From Pseudorhizobium banfieldiae (GTDB taxonomy: Bacteria > Pseudomonadota > Alphaproteobacteria > Rhizobiales > Rhizobiaceae): a DNA stretch of 64,000 bases. Position 1 is the first letter of the stretch. Each line of letters opens with the position of its first letter. Of this stretch, positions 1 through 8,627 are shown piece by piece. The stretch covers positions 248,001-312,000 of the forward strand of contig NZ_FO082820.1 of the NCBI RefSeq assembly GCF_000967425.1, given 5' to 3'. The notes beneath the pieces were generated by a model. The model saw nothing but the letters and a program-made list of their open reading frames with translations. It searched no databases and was not told where the DNA came from. A program made the translations under genes and the position numbers.

Positions 1-1
1 T

Positions 2-142
2 GAAGTCCTTGTCGAACAACTGGACTTCCTCTCCAAGGAAGACATTCGAACCAATGTTGCCCGGGAAGGCAAGCGACCGGTCGCGCCGACCAAGATCGTC
101 GAAGGCGTCGTTGTCGAGGAGCCGAAGCCTGCCACCCACTAG
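2..142 (+). CDS. C-terminal fragment of an unidentified protein, cut by the window edge
   Basis: An open frame runs from the left edge to a TAG stop at 140-142 and gives about 46 residues, rich in Glu, Val and Pro and ending EEPKPATH. It has codon usage like the neighbours and lies 82 bases before the next plus-strand gene. The two genes that follow look polysaccharide-related, so this may be the end of another gene of that cluster. That is inference from position only. The fragment has no motif that identifies a family. Confidence 0.5.
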   Translation, partial: EVLVEQLDFLSKEDIRTNVAREGKRPVAPTKIVEGVVVEEPKPATH

Positions 143-224
143 CCCGTAAAGCCCCGATTGTTCAACATTGAGCGATCTGCTTACCCGGCCATTCATCGGG
201 CTCTGCTAGAACCGTCGACCAAAG

Positions 225-884
225 ATGGTTCGGTGGTCGTTGATGCGAGAAGCAAACTCTCCAGATCAGGATTGTGTCCCGGTTTTTGTTCAGCCGTCAT
301 CTCTGACTGACGGCAGAGCCGCAGACCGACCGCAAACTTGGAACGCGACGCTGGCGGCGCTGGAGGCGATGATCTTCGGACAGGCGACCGGTACATCAGT
401 TTCATTCGATGAAGATGTACTCAGGTCCGACCGCGGTCCGCTCGGGGCCGTCTCCCGTCTACGGTCGCTTTTCCTTGCACCGCGTCTGCGCAGGCTATGG
501 TCGTGGAGGAGCGGGCGCTGGAACTGCTCCGCCTCCGAGCTCGTCCCTTCGCTGCTGACCTTCGTCGAGCGTCCGCTGCGGATCATCGTGATCGGCCGGA
601 CGGCCGATGATCTGGCTTCGGCAGGGCGTCATCTCAAGGCCCATGCCCCCTGGCACAGTTACACAATGGCTGACCTCGCTCAGTTGCGCGATCTTCCGCA
701 CTCCGATCTGGCACTGATTGCCATTCCCAATATCAGCGCCGAAGATCGGCTTCGGCTCTCGGTGGCTTCGGTGACCCTCAAGCTGTTTTGTGGCACGACA
801 CCTGAACGTCTAGTCGCGCGGATGGAGCCGCTTCAGGCTGCGCCTCCGGATTGGCAGAACCAACGTCACCGGAAGGCAGCGTGA
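225..884 (+). CDS. Hypothetical protein of 219 residues in a polysaccharide gene context
   Basis: I do not recognise this protein. The N-terminal half is rich in Arg and Ser with no clear fold. The C-terminal part (about residues 112-205) alternates beta-like and helical segments: RIIVIGRTADDL, then PWHSYTMADL, then DLALIAIPNI. This resembles a small Rossmann-like domain, but no family motif is evident. There is no signal peptide or membrane segment. The ATG at 225 lacks a strong ribosome binding site and an internal ATG at 243 is an equal candidate. It lies 99 bases before a GumC/Wzz-like gene on the same strand, so a role in polysaccharide production is possible but unproven. Confidence 0.6.
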   Translation: MVRWSLMREANSPDQDCVPVFVQPSSLTDGRAADRPQTWNATLAALEAMIFGQATGTSVSFDEDVLRSDRGPLGAVSRLRSLFLAPRLRRLWSWRSGRWNCSASELVPSLLTFVERPLRIIVIGRTADDLASAGRHLKAHAPWHSYTMADLAQLRDLPHSDLALIAIPNISAEDRLRLSVASVTLKLFCGTTPERLVARMEPLQAAPPDWQNQRHRKAA

Positions 885-983
885 GACGGTGGTGCGCCAC
901 CGATTAACGGTTTGTTTCCCACGTCTGTTTAGCATCCCTTCATGATGTCCTGAGGCGGCAGAGCGAACTGCCGAGCTGACAAG

Positions 984-2654
984 ATGCTAGCCGACCGTCC
1001 GAACGATGGCCTGAGTGAAGTCGATGCATTGGCATCGGCGGCGCCATCGCGCCTCCTCCCCGATATCGTGACTATGCTCCTCGCCGCGGTGGTAGGTGCC
1101 GTGATCTCGCTTCCCCTGGCAACGTGGTCGCCCCGCCAGGTCAGTGCGGATGCGATCCTGAAAATCGAAGGCGGAGCGCTCACCGCTTCGATGGCAGCAT
1201 CTCTGTCCAATGCCCTATCCTCTGGGGCCCACGAGCCCGTCCATCCCGAAGCGGACCGGCAGAACGAAGCGGATGCCGGAAACAGCTCCCTGTCTGGCAT
1301 GATCCTCGACGCACTGTTGGGCGCTCCACCGGTCACTTACGTCGACGAAGCGGCCGCTGAGGTGGCAGCCGGTTCAGTCCAGCTTATCCCCGAGGAACAA
1401 GGCAGGATGCTGCTGGTCCGCGCGACTGCTTCCGACGCGGCCACCGCAACGCGCGCAGCCAACAGCGTGGCCGCTGATCTTGTCGACAACCCGGCTGTTT
1501 GGCTTCCTGTCGCGCCCGATCAGAGATTGCCGAAACTCAAGGCGGCGGCCGAAGAGGCGAGAATGGATCTTGAAGCCTTCAAGGCAGGTCTCGACAGCAA
1601 AGAGCTTGCTGCGGCCGAGCGCGCGGGCGGAGAGGCGGAGTTCTCCCGACAGGAAACCAGTGCGCTTGAAGCCCGGCTCATGCAACTCGACGAGCAGGTG
1701 CAGGAAGCCGTGTCGATGACGTCTGCTGACGTGCTGAAGCAGCCGCTTCCGGACCGGCTCGAATACACTGCGCTCGAGTATCATCGGGAGCGGTATGTCG
1801 ACGCGAAGCTTGCCTTCGATAAGCTCTCGCGGCAGTTGGGGCCGCGCCATCCCAACCTTCTGGGTGCGAAGGGCGCGCTCGATGCCGCGAAGGCCGACAT
1901 CGACCGGGAACTGGTGAAACTCGTGAAGGGCCTTGAGGCACAGAAAGCGGACGCGTCGCAGAAACTCGCCGAACTGAAGCGTCGGAAGCCTGCCGTCTCA
2001 CCCGAAAGTCAGGCGCTGCGCCAGAAGCTGGTTTCACTGGAAGCAGCGGCGCGGACGGCCCAGGAACTTTACCGCAAGGCCAGCAGCGTAGCTCAGACGG
2101 GCAATGCTGCGAGCCCGCTGTCCCTGACGCTGATCGCCCGGGCGGAGCCGGAACGCGCTGTGACCGCGGGCTGGATGTTTCCGGGAGCGATGGCCACCGG
2201 AGCGGTGGTGGGCATGTCGATAGCGCTGATGTTCCTTCAGTGGCGGCGTCGTTCGCGCACGGTGTCTCGCGCCATCACTAAGGATGTCCGCGATGGCTTG
2301 CGGTTGGACCCGGATGTGCAGGAGATGAATGGTGCTCTTTCGGACCATGGTGAGGGCGTAGAGGACAATCCTCTCCTGTCGCCTTCAATGGATGATGCAC
2401 CCCTGGCGAAGCGAATTCGACAGATCCTCCATCACAACGCCGTTCCCGCGGATCGCGCTTCTTCCTTTCCGCCTCTCGTGGCATCAGCGATCGCGGGTGA
2501 GGTGCATCACTCGGTTCGCCATGAGCTATCCTCTGGAGATCTTCCCCGGCCAGCCAATGACGAAGATCCGCTGGAGCGGGAGCTCTGGGAACTGCACCAC
2601 CAGCTTGTCGAGCTTCGGGGACGGGTCGAGCGTCGCTCCGCCGCTGTCCGCTGA
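984..2654 (+). CDS. GumC/Wzz-like polysaccharide co-polymerase without a kinase domain
   Basis: The 556-residue protein has the layout of inner-membrane chain-length determinants: a membrane segment near residues 27-48, a long periplasmic helical region with coiled-coil character (about 170-370, rich in Ala, Glu, Lys and Leu), and a second membrane segment near 395-418 preceded by the short Pro-containing stretch AEPERAVTAGW. About 140 cytoplasmic residues follow, acidic and polar, with no Walker A motif and no tyrosine cluster. It therefore lacks the fused BY-kinase found in ExoP and Wzc. Such proteins help set polymer length during export of exopolysaccharide. A separate kinase, if there is one, is not in this window. 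Confidence 0.7.
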   Translation: MLADRPNDGLSEVDALASAAPSRLLPDIVTMLLAAVVGAVISLPLATWSPRQVSADAILKIEGGALTASMAASLSNALSSGAHEPVHPEADRQNEADAGNSSLSGMILDALLGAPPVTYVDEAAAEVAAGSVQLIPEEQGRMLLVRATASDAATATRAANSVAADLVDNPAVWLPVAPDQRLPKLKAAAEEARMDLEAFKAGLDSKELAAAERAGGEAEFSRQETSALEARLMQLDEQVQEAVSMTSADVLKQPLPDRLEYTALEYHRERYVDAKLAFDKLSRQLGPRHPNLLGAKGALDAAKADIDRELVKLVKGLEAQKADASQKLAELKRRKPAVSPESQALRQKLVSLEAAARTAQELYRKASSVAQTGNAASPLSLTLIARAEPERAVTAGWMFPGAMATGAVVGMSIALMFLQWRRRSRTVSRAITKDVRDGLRLDPDVQEMNGALSDHGEGVEDNPLLSPSMDDAPLAKRIRQILHHNAVPADRASSFPPLVASAIAGEVHHSVRHELSSGDLPRPANDEDPLERELWELHHQLVELRGRVERRSAAVR

Positions 2655-2768
2655 AGGCATTCTTTCTTGCATTTCTCGTGCTCGCGACGCATTAGGCATG
2701 CAGCCTGATGTGCAGCCGGGCGCTGCACAGAATTCAGTTTCGGTCTCATTCGACAACGGGGAACGCGT

Positions 2769-3668
2769 GTGGCTACGATCATCGACGGCAAGGTAGCGGC
2801 GCAATCGGTCATTGAGACCGTGACGAGGGCTGCGGCAGCTCTGGAGAGCGGCGTCGGAGTGAAGCCTGGCCTCGCCGTGGTCATCGTCGGCAATGATCCT
2901 GCCAGCCATGCCTATGTCAATTCCAAGAGCAAGATGGCCAAGCAGTGCGGCTTCAACTCGGTGCAGCACAGCCTGCCTGAGGAGACAACGCAGGAGGAGC
3001 TGGAGAAGCTGGTCTCCGAACTGAACGCCGATCCTGCCATTCATGGCATTCTCGTCCAGTTGCCGCTGCCGAAGCACCTGAAATCGGAGCCGGTGATCCA
3101 GTCGATCGCGCCGGAAAAGGATGTCGACGGGCTGAACGTCGTCAACGCCGGCAAGCTCGCGACAGGCGATCTCGCGAGCGGGCTGATCTCCTGCACGCCG
3201 GCCGGCGCGCTCATCCTCATCAACAAGATCCATGGAGCCGACCTGTCGGGTCTCAACGCGGTCGTCATCGGTCGTTCGAACCTGTTCGGCAAGCCGATGG
3301 CCATGCTGCTTCTGTCATCGAATGCGACGGTGACCATGGCGCATTCCCGCAGCAAGGATCTTCCTGGCATCTGCCGCCAAGCGGACATCCTCGTCGCCGC
3401 CGTTGGACGCCCCCACATGGTCAGGGCCGGTTGGGTGAAGCCCGGTGCGACGGTCGTCGACGTCGGCATCAATCGCGTCCCCGCGCCTGAAAAGGGCGAG
3501 GGCAAGACGAAGATCACGGGCGATGTCGCCTATGAGGAATGCGCAGCGGTTGCCGGTGCGATAACGCCGGTGCCCGGTGGCGTTGGTCCCATGACAATCG
3601 CCATGTTGATGGCCAACACCGTGGTTGCCGCCTGCAGGACATTCGGGCGCCCGATCCCGAAGTTCTGA
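2769..3668 (+). CDS. folD: Bifunctional methylenetetrahydrofolate dehydrogenase/cyclohydrolase FolD
   Basis: This cytosolic enzyme interconverts 5,10-methylene-THF and 10-formyl-THF with NADP. The 299-residue length is typical. Visible signatures are the catalytic YVNSKSK stretch with Tyr49 and Lys53, the substrate loop QLPLPKHL, the nucleotide-binding GRSNLFGKP, and the C-terminal PGGVGPMT motif. Translation starts at GTG, with GGGGAA a few bases upstream; no in-frame ATG lies near the conserved start. It stands alone, 114 bases after the GumC-like gene and convergent with aglR, whose stop lies 22 bases away. It is a housekeeping one-carbon gene, unrelated to its neighbours. Confidence 0.96.
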   Translation: MATIIDGKVAAQSVIETVTRAAAALESGVGVKPGLAVVIVGNDPASHAYVNSKSKMAKQCGFNSVQHSLPEETTQEELEKLVSELNADPAIHGILVQLPLPKHLKSEPVIQSIAPEKDVDGLNVVNAGKLATGDLASGLISCTPAGALILINKIHGADLSGLNAVVIGRSNLFGKPMAMLLLSSNATVTMAHSRSKDLPGICRQADILVAAVGRPHMVRAGWVKPGATVVDVGINRVPAPEKGEGKTKITGDVAYEECAAVAGAITPVPGGVGPMTIAMLMANTVVAACRTFGRPIPKF

Positions 3669-3682
3669 CGGCACGAGCCATA

Positions 3683-3701
3683 GCCCCCCTCAGCGGGGGG
3701 C
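3683..3701. terminator. GC hairpin between convergent folD and aglR
   Basis: GCCCCCC pairs with GGGGGGC around the loop TCAGC, and the aglR stop codon lies in the loop. Neither strand has a T-run after it, so it would be at most a weak bidirectional terminator. Confidence 0.4.
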
Positions 3702-4712
3702 GGCGCCCGTCGAGTTGCGGACGATCAGTTCAGCCTTCCAAAGTTCCTGCTCGGGGCCGGTCTCAAGTCCCTTGATCCGGTCGATCAGCCGCTGGCCGAT
3801 GCGCACGCCCGCAGCCCTGAGCGATGACCGTGTCGTGGTCAGCGGTACGGAAAAATCTTCCGGCTTGAGCAGCGGCAGGACGTCGTCATGGGCGATCAGG
3901 GAGACATCCCGGCCGAGCCTCAGGCCCGCCTGATTGACGGCCCGTATCGCGCCGAGTGCGAGTACGGTACTTGCGCAAAGCACGGCCGTGGGGGGCGAGG
4001 GCTGTTCCAGAAGCTCCTTCATGCCGCGGAAGCCGAACTCGTCGGTCATAGCCGTATGGCGCATCTGCTCAGCCTCCAGGGCAAGTCCTTTCGCTGCGAG
4101 CGCCGCCTCTACCCCGGCTTTGCGGCGGATGGTGAAATCAACCCCGCCCGGTCCGTTGAGCAGGCCGATCCGCCGATGTCCGAGTTCCAGGAGGAGATTG
4201 GTGGCGTCGCGAAAAGCGGCCTCGTTGTCCACGTCGAGGTAAGGGTAATCGCCCTCGATCCCAATCGAGCGCCCGTGGACCAGATAAGGGATCCTGAGCG
4301 ACTGCATCAGCGTAATCCGCGGATCATTCGCCTGCATGTAAGCGAGATAGATCCCGTCGACGCTGCCGCTTGCGACAAGCCCGCGCAGCGCCTCCTCCTC
4401 CTCGCCAGGCTTCTTCGGCATCAGCACAAAGTGAAAATCCCGCCGAGCCGCTTCCTCGCCCAGGCCGCTCAGGAATTCCGCGAAATGGATATCCGCATAA
4501 TAATCGGGCGCTGCGGGCATGACGAGGCCGATCGATCCTGCCCGCCCGGTGGCCAGACGCTGCGCCGCTGCATTGGGACGATATCCTGTCTCTTCTGCAG
4601 CCTTGAGAACGCGCTCTCGCGTTGCCCTGTTTACCTCCGGATAGCCGTTCAGCGCGCGACTGACGGTAGTCTGTGACAGGCCCAGCAGCTCCGCCAACTG
4701 CTTCAGGTTCAC
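3690..4712 (-). CDS. aglR: LacI-family repressor of the alpha-glucoside operon (AglR)
   Basis: This 340-residue regulator has an N-terminal LacI helix-turn-helix (residues about 2-48, with LKQLAELLGLSQTTVSRALN) followed by the hinge motif AAQRLATGR and a periplasmic-binding-protein-like effector domain. It starts with GTG behind a GGAGGAG ribosome binding site. It is divergent from aglE across a 241-base region holding two identical LacI-type operators, one just upstream of each gene. This fits autoregulation plus control of aglEFGAK. The effector is probably an alpha-glucoside or a product of its breakdown (inference from the operon). The same order is known from S. meliloti, where AglR represses aglEFGAK. 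Confidence 0.9.
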   Translation of the reverse strand: MNLKQLAELLGLSQTTVSRALNGYPEVNRATRERVLKAAEETGYRPNAAAQRLATGRAGSIGLVMPAAPDYYADIHFAEFLSGLGEEAARRDFHFVLMPKKPGEEEEALRGLVASGSVDGIYLAYMQANDPRITLMQSLRIPYLVHGRSIGIEGDYPYLDVDNEAAFRDATNLLLELGHRRIGLLNGPGGVDFTIRRKAGVEAALAAKGLALEAEQMRHTAMTDEFGFRGMKELLEQPSPPTAVLCASTVLALGAIRAVNQAGLRLGRDVSLIAHDDVLPLLKPEDFSVPLTTTRSSLRAAGVRIGQRLIDRIKGLETGPEQELWKAELIVRNSTGAAPR

Positions 4713-4735
4713 AGCTACTCCTCCCTAGCACACTC

Positions 4736-4750
4736 TCAAAGCGCTTTGGA
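4736..4750. promoter_or_regulatory. LacI-type operator 1 (aglR proximal)
   Basis: TCAAAGCGCTTTGGA with the 10-bp palindromic core AAAGCGCTTT, 24 bases upstream of the aglR start. The identical 15-mer recurs at 4890. The CG-centred palindrome is typical of LacI-family sites, so AglR is the obvious ligand. Confidence 0.75.
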
Positions 4751-4783
4751 TTAGTAGCAGTGGTTTCTTGAAATCTCAAACAA

Positions 4784-4800
4784 AAGCTGCGGGGCAGCTT
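4784..4800. promoter_or_regulatory. Additional inverted repeat in the aglR-aglE intergenic region
   Basis: AAGCTGC and GCAGCTT are separated by GGG. It is unlike the two AAAGCGCTTT operators, so it could bind another factor or be chance. Confidence 0.3.
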
Positions 4801-4853
4801 CAACCGCTCCGCAGGATCTGCTGCGGTGCAGCACTGATATCCGGACCAAGGAC

Positions 4854-4882
4854 TTGACAGTGACAGGTCTGAGAACACATGA
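4854..4882 (+). promoter_or_regulatory. Probable aglE promoter
   Basis: A perfect TTGACA (-35) at 4854-4859 is followed after 17 bases by ACATGA, a weak -10. Operator 2 begins 8 bases downstream, where a bound repressor would block initiation or early elongation. Confidence 0.5.
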
Positions 4883-4889
4883 CTACCGA

Positions 4890-4904
4890 TCAAAGCGCTT
4901 TGGA
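4890..4904. promoter_or_regulatory. LacI-type operator 2 (aglE proximal)
   Basis: A second exact copy of TCAAAGCGCTTTGGA, 154 bases from operator 1 and 49 bases before the aglE start codon. Two identical sites at this spacing could allow repression by looping. Confidence 0.75.
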
Positions 4905-4953
4905 CAGACGGCGATCTGTGACGCTGCGCGACCAATAACCAGGGAGGTCTTCG

Positions 4954-6318
4954 ATGATGAACAGGTCACTGTGGATGGGCGTTGCGCTGACTGCGCTTAT
5001 GGCAGGTGGGGCTGCCGCGCAGGAGCTCAAGTTCGCTCCGGGCGAAGAAGCGCGTTTTAACTGGCAGAGCTTCGAGGACTTCAAGTCGGCCCACGGCGAT
5101 CTCAAGGGGCAGAGCCTCACCCTGTTTGGTCCATGGCGCGGCGACGACGAGATCCTCTTCAACAGCGTGCTTGCCTATTTCCGCGAAGCCACCGGCGTCG
5201 ATGCCCGGTATTCCTCTTCGGAGAATTACGAGCAGCAGATCGTGATCGATACCCAGGCGGGGTCGCCGCCGAACATCGCCATCCTGCCGCAGCCCGGGCT
5301 GCTGGCCGATCTCGCATCGAAGGGCTTCCTCGTTCCCCTTGGCGACGAGACGGCAAACTGGGTCAAGGAAAACTACGGCGCTGGCGAGAGCTGGATTGGT
5401 TACGGCACCTACAAGGGCAAGGACGGCGCGGAAGCCTTCTACGCCTTCCCCTATAAGGCGGACGTGAAATCGCTCGTCTGGTACGTGCCGGAGAATTTCG
5501 AGGAGGCCGGCTACGAAGTGCCGGAGACCATGGAAGACCTGCTGGCGTTGAGCGACCAGATCGTCGAGGACGGCGGCGTGCCGTGGTGCATCGGTCTGGG
5601 TTCGGGCGGTGCTACCGGCTGGCCTGCAACCGACTGGGTCGAGGACCTGATGCTGCGCACCCAGCCGGCGGAGACCTACGACAAGTGGGTGATCAACGAG
5701 ATCAAGTTCAACGATCCGGCCGTCGTCGGCGCGATCGAGGAATTCGGCAAGATCGCCCGCAATGACAAGTATGTCAGCGGCGGCGTGGCCGCTGTTGCTT
5801 CGACCGACTTCCGCGACAGCCCGAAGGGTCTCTTCGACATCCCACCGAAGTGCTACCTGCATCACCAGGCGTCCTTCATCCCGTCCTTCTTCCCCGACGG
5901 CGTGGAACTCGGTGCGGATGCTGACTTCTTCTACATGCCGACCTACCAAGCCAAGGCTGATCTCGGCACTCCCGTTCTCGGCGCAGGCACGCTGGTCACC
6001 ATCACCAAGGATTCCCCCGCCGCCCAGGCCTTCATAGAATTCCTGAAGACGCCGATCGCGCACGAGGTCTGGATGGCCCAAGCCGCCTTCCTGACGCCCT
6101 ACAAGGGCGTGAACGTCGAGGCCTATGCCAACGACCCGCTGAAGAAGCAGGGTGATATCCTCACCTCTGCCACCACATTCCGCTTCGACGCATCGGACCT
6201 GATGCCCGGCAAGATCGGCGCAGGCGCCTTCTGGACGGGCATGATCGACTATGTCGGCGGCAAGGATGCCGAGGCTGTCGCAACGGATATACAGAACGCC
6301 TGGGACGGCTTGAACTAA
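4954..6318 (+). CDS. aglE: Alpha-glucoside ABC transporter, periplasmic binding protein AglE
   Basis: This solute-binding protein captures trehalose, sucrose, maltose or related alpha-glucosides in the periplasm and passes them to AglFG. The first 22 residues form a Sec signal peptide (hydrophobic VALTALMAGGAAA, cleavage before QELKF). The rest fits the family-1 extracellular binding fold, with about 430 mature residues. The start is ATG behind GGGAGG at 4942-4947; a second ATG directly follows. It is first in aglEFGAK. A large hairpin follows the stop and may keep its transcript more abundant than that of the permease genes. Confidence 0.93.
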   Translation: MMNRSLWMGVALTALMAGGAAAQELKFAPGEEARFNWQSFEDFKSAHGDLKGQSLTLFGPWRGDDEILFNSVLAYFREATGVDARYSSSENYEQQIVIDTQAGSPPNIAILPQPGLLADLASKGFLVPLGDETANWVKENYGAGESWIGYGTYKGKDGAEAFYAFPYKADVKSLVWYVPENFEEAGYEVPETMEDLLALSDQIVEDGGVPWCIGLGSGGATGWPATDWVEDLMLRTQPAETYDKWVINEIKFNDPAVVGAIEEFGKIARNDKYVSGGVAAVASTDFRDSPKGLFDIPPKCYLHHQASFIPSFFPDGVELGADADFFYMPTYQAKADLGTPVLGAGTLVTITKDSPAAQAFIEFLKTPIAHEVWMAQAAFLTPYKGVNVEAYANDPLKKQGDILTSATTFRFDASDLMPGKIGAGAFWTGMIDYVGGKDAEAVATDIQNAWDGLN

Positions 6319-6319
6319 G

Positions 6320-6365
6320 TTCAGCGGGACCGTGCCTCCGGTCGTCGGACGCACGGTCCCCTGAA
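6320..6365 (+). terminator. Large hairpin between aglE and aglF
   Basis: Three stacked helices: TTCAG/CTGAA, then GGGACCGTGC/GCACGGTCCC, then TCCG/CGGA, with single-base irregularities between them. There is no T-run, so transcription can continue into aglF. Such structures after binding-protein genes usually stabilise the upstream mRNA or cause partial termination. Confidence 0.6.
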
Positions 6366-6416
6366 GCAGCAATAGATTCAGCGGCCGCAAGAGCCGCAAG
6401 GCCGGGAGGGGGAGTG

Positions 6417-7430
6417 ATGGCATCACAGATCGTATCGGCCGTCGGCGTCATGGTCGTCGGCGTTTTTGCCTGCGCCCTCTATTACTGGCTGTCGGACAAG
6501 ACCCTCCAGGTCATCTTCCCCACGCCACGAGACGATGTCCAGCGCGCATCGCGCAACCTCAACCGGCGAGCGGTGGTCCGCCCCTGGCTTTTCCTCGGGC
6601 CTGCCTTGATCCTTCTCGGCATCTACCTCGTTTATCCCGTCGTCGCGACCTTCATCCTGTCCTTCTACGGCCGATCGGGAACAGTCTTCGTCGGGTTGGA
6701 CAACTATCGCTGGGCGCTTTCCGATGCCGGTTTCCGGCAGTCGATCTTCAACAATTTCCTCTGGCTCTTGGTCGTGCCGGCCGCCTGCACCTTCCTGGGT
6801 TTGGTGATCGCGGTTCTGACGGATCGCATTTGGTGGGGCAACATCGCCAAGAGCCTTGTCTTCATGCCGATGGCGATCTCCTTTGTTGGCGCATCGGTGA
6901 TCTGGAAGTTCATCTACGAGTATCGCGGGGCGGGACAGACGCAGATCGGCCTGCTCAATGCCATCGTCCAGTTCTTCGGCGGCGACCCGCAGGTCTGGAT
7001 CGCGCTGCCGTTCTGGAACAACTTCTTCCTCATGGTCATCCTGATCTGGATCCAGACGGGTTTCGCCATGGTGATCCTGTCGGCGGCGCTGCGCGGCATT
7101 CCCGAAGAGACGATCGAGGCGGCGGTGATCGACGGCGCCAATGGCTGGCAGATCTTCTGGAAGATCATGGTTCCCCAGATATGGGCCACAATCGCTGTCG
7201 TCTGGACGACGATCACCATCCTCGTGCTCAAGGTCTTCGACATCGTGCTGACGATGACCAACGGCCAGTGGGACACGATGGTGCTCGCAAACCTGATGTT
7301 CGACTGGATGTTCCGTGGCGGAGGTGATTCCGGCCGAAGTGCGGTCATTGCCCTAGTGATCATGGCCGCGGTGACGCCAATCATGATCTGGAACATCCGG
7401 CAGGCGAACCGCGAGACGGGAGGACACTGA
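6417..7430 (+). CDS. aglF: Alpha-glucoside ABC transporter permease AglF
   Basis: This integral membrane subunit of MalF type has about seven hydrophobic segments, including one near the N-terminus (SAVGVMVVGVFACALYYWL) and another near 56-80. The EAA loop lies around residues 233-260 (EAAVIDGANGWQIFWKI) and docks on the AglK ATPase. I chose the ATG at 6417 (337 residues) because the GGGAGGGGGA ribosome binding site at 6404-6413 leaves no spacing for the GTG at 6414. The stop is one base before the aglG start, implying tight co-expression of the two permeases. Confidence 0.92.
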   Translation: MASQIVSAVGVMVVGVFACALYYWLSDKTLQVIFPTPRDDVQRASRNLNRRAVVRPWLFLGPALILLGIYLVYPVVATFILSFYGRSGTVFVGLDNYRWALSDAGFRQSIFNNFLWLLVVPAACTFLGLVIAVLTDRIWWGNIAKSLVFMPMAISFVGASVIWKFIYEYRGAGQTQIGLLNAIVQFFGGDPQVWIALPFWNNFFLMVILIWIQTGFAMVILSAALRGIPEETIEAAVIDGANGWQIFWKIMVPQIWATIAVVWTTITILVLKVFDIVLTMTNGQWDTMVLANLMFDWMFRGGGDSGRSAVIALVIMAAVTPIMIWNIRQANRETGGH

Positions 7431-7431
7431 C

Positions 7432-8595
7432 ATGACCGCTCTCGCAACACGTATCCGGCGCGTCGGCCTTCCGCGTCTCTTCGTCCATCTCTCGGTTCTG
7501 CTGATCGTCATCATCTGGCTGGTGCCCACGCTCGGCATCCTGGTCACCTCGATCCGCGACCGGGACCAGATCACGACCTCCGGCTGGTGGACGGCGTTCT
7601 CGAACTCCGCCCAGACGGCCGCGGTGCGCCTCGCGGAGCCTTCCGCGCAGCGGCAAGAGGGTGCAAGCTACGTCATCACCGGCAATGTCTTCGAGGAAGG
7701 TGCCCCCGGCACGGTACGCGCCTTTGGTGTTCGCGTGCAGGAGCCGGCGGCGTTCAAAGCCGGCGAGACTGCCGATCTGGGAGATGGCGAGGCACTGACG
7801 GTCAACGGCGACGGCAGCTATGTCCATTCCAGCACGACACCCTTCGAGGGAAACCGCGGTCAACGGGTCTATCTGACGGTGGCGACGCCGCCCGAATTTA
7901 CGATGGAAAACTACCAGACCGTGGTGAATGCCGAAGGTCTTGGCCAGTCCTTCATCAATTCGCTGACGGTGACCATTCCGGCAACCGTGATTCCGATCCT
8001 GATTGCGGCCTTTGCAGCCTATGCACTGTCGTGGATGGAGTTTCCCGGGCGAACGATCATCATCGCGACCGTCATCGGCCTCATTGTCGTGCCGCTCCAG
8101 ATGTCGCTGATCCCGCTTCTGCGGTTGTACAACGAGATCAGCATACTCTTCGGCGTCCCTTCGAAGACCTATGCCGGGATCTGGCTCGCGCATACAGCTT
8201 TCGGCATGCCGCTCGCCATCTACCTGCTGCGCAACTACATCGCGGGCCTGCCCAAGGAGATCATCGAATCCGCACGTGTCGACGGCGCAAGCGACTTCGA
8301 GATCTTCATGAAGATCGTGCTCCCGCTTTCTTTCCCGGCGCTCGCCTCCTTTGCGATCTTTCAGTTCCTCTGGGTCTGGAATGACCTGCTGGTAGCCATC
8401 GTCTTCCTCGGCGCCAGCCGGGACCAACTGGTCCTCACGGGCGCACTGAATGCGCTGCTCGGCTCGCGGGGAGGCAATTGGGAGATTCTGACCGCTTCCG
8501 CCTTCATCACCATCATCGTGCCCCTCCTCGTGTTCTTCGCGCTCCAGAGATATCTGGTCCGCGGCCTGCTGGCGGGCTCGGTGAAGGGCGGCTGA
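7432..8595 (+). CDS. aglG: Alpha-glucoside ABC transporter permease AglG
   Basis: This partner permease of AglF is of MalG type. Membrane segment 1 is at about residues 15-41. A soluble, probably periplasmic stretch of roughly 120 residues (about 45-170) follows, and then the usual five-helix core begins near 180. The EAA loop (ESARVDGASDFEIFMKI) is in the C-terminal half. At 387 residues it is about 90 longer than E. coli MalG. From memory the rhizobial AglG proteins share this size, so the insertion looks like a family trait and not an assembly fault. It follows aglF by one base and precedes aglA by 32. Confidence 0.92.
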   Translation: MTALATRIRRVGLPRLFVHLSVLLIVIIWLVPTLGILVTSIRDRDQITTSGWWTAFSNSAQTAAVRLAEPSAQRQEGASYVITGNVFEEGAPGTVRAFGVRVQEPAAFKAGETADLGDGEALTVNGDGSYVHSSTTPFEGNRGQRVYLTVATPPEFTMENYQTVVNAEGLGQSFINSLTVTIPATVIPILIAAFAAYALSWMEFPGRTIIIATVIGLIVVPLQMSLIPLLRLYNEISILFGVPSKTYAGIWLAHTAFGMPLAIYLLRNYIAGLPKEIIESARVDGASDFEIFMKIVLPLSFPALASFAIFQFLWVWNDLLVAIVFLGASRDQLVLTGALNALLGSRGGNWEILTASAFITIIVPLLVFFALQRYLVRGLLAGSVKGG

Positions 8596-8627
8596 GCAAT
8601 CTTCTTTGCATGACAACAGGACACTGA

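Noticed and set aside
4966..6426. 486-codon open frame on the minus strand inside aglE
   Set aside because: It mirrors aglE codon structure, has no ribosome site and encodes low-complexity residues; typical of GC-rich antisense shadows.
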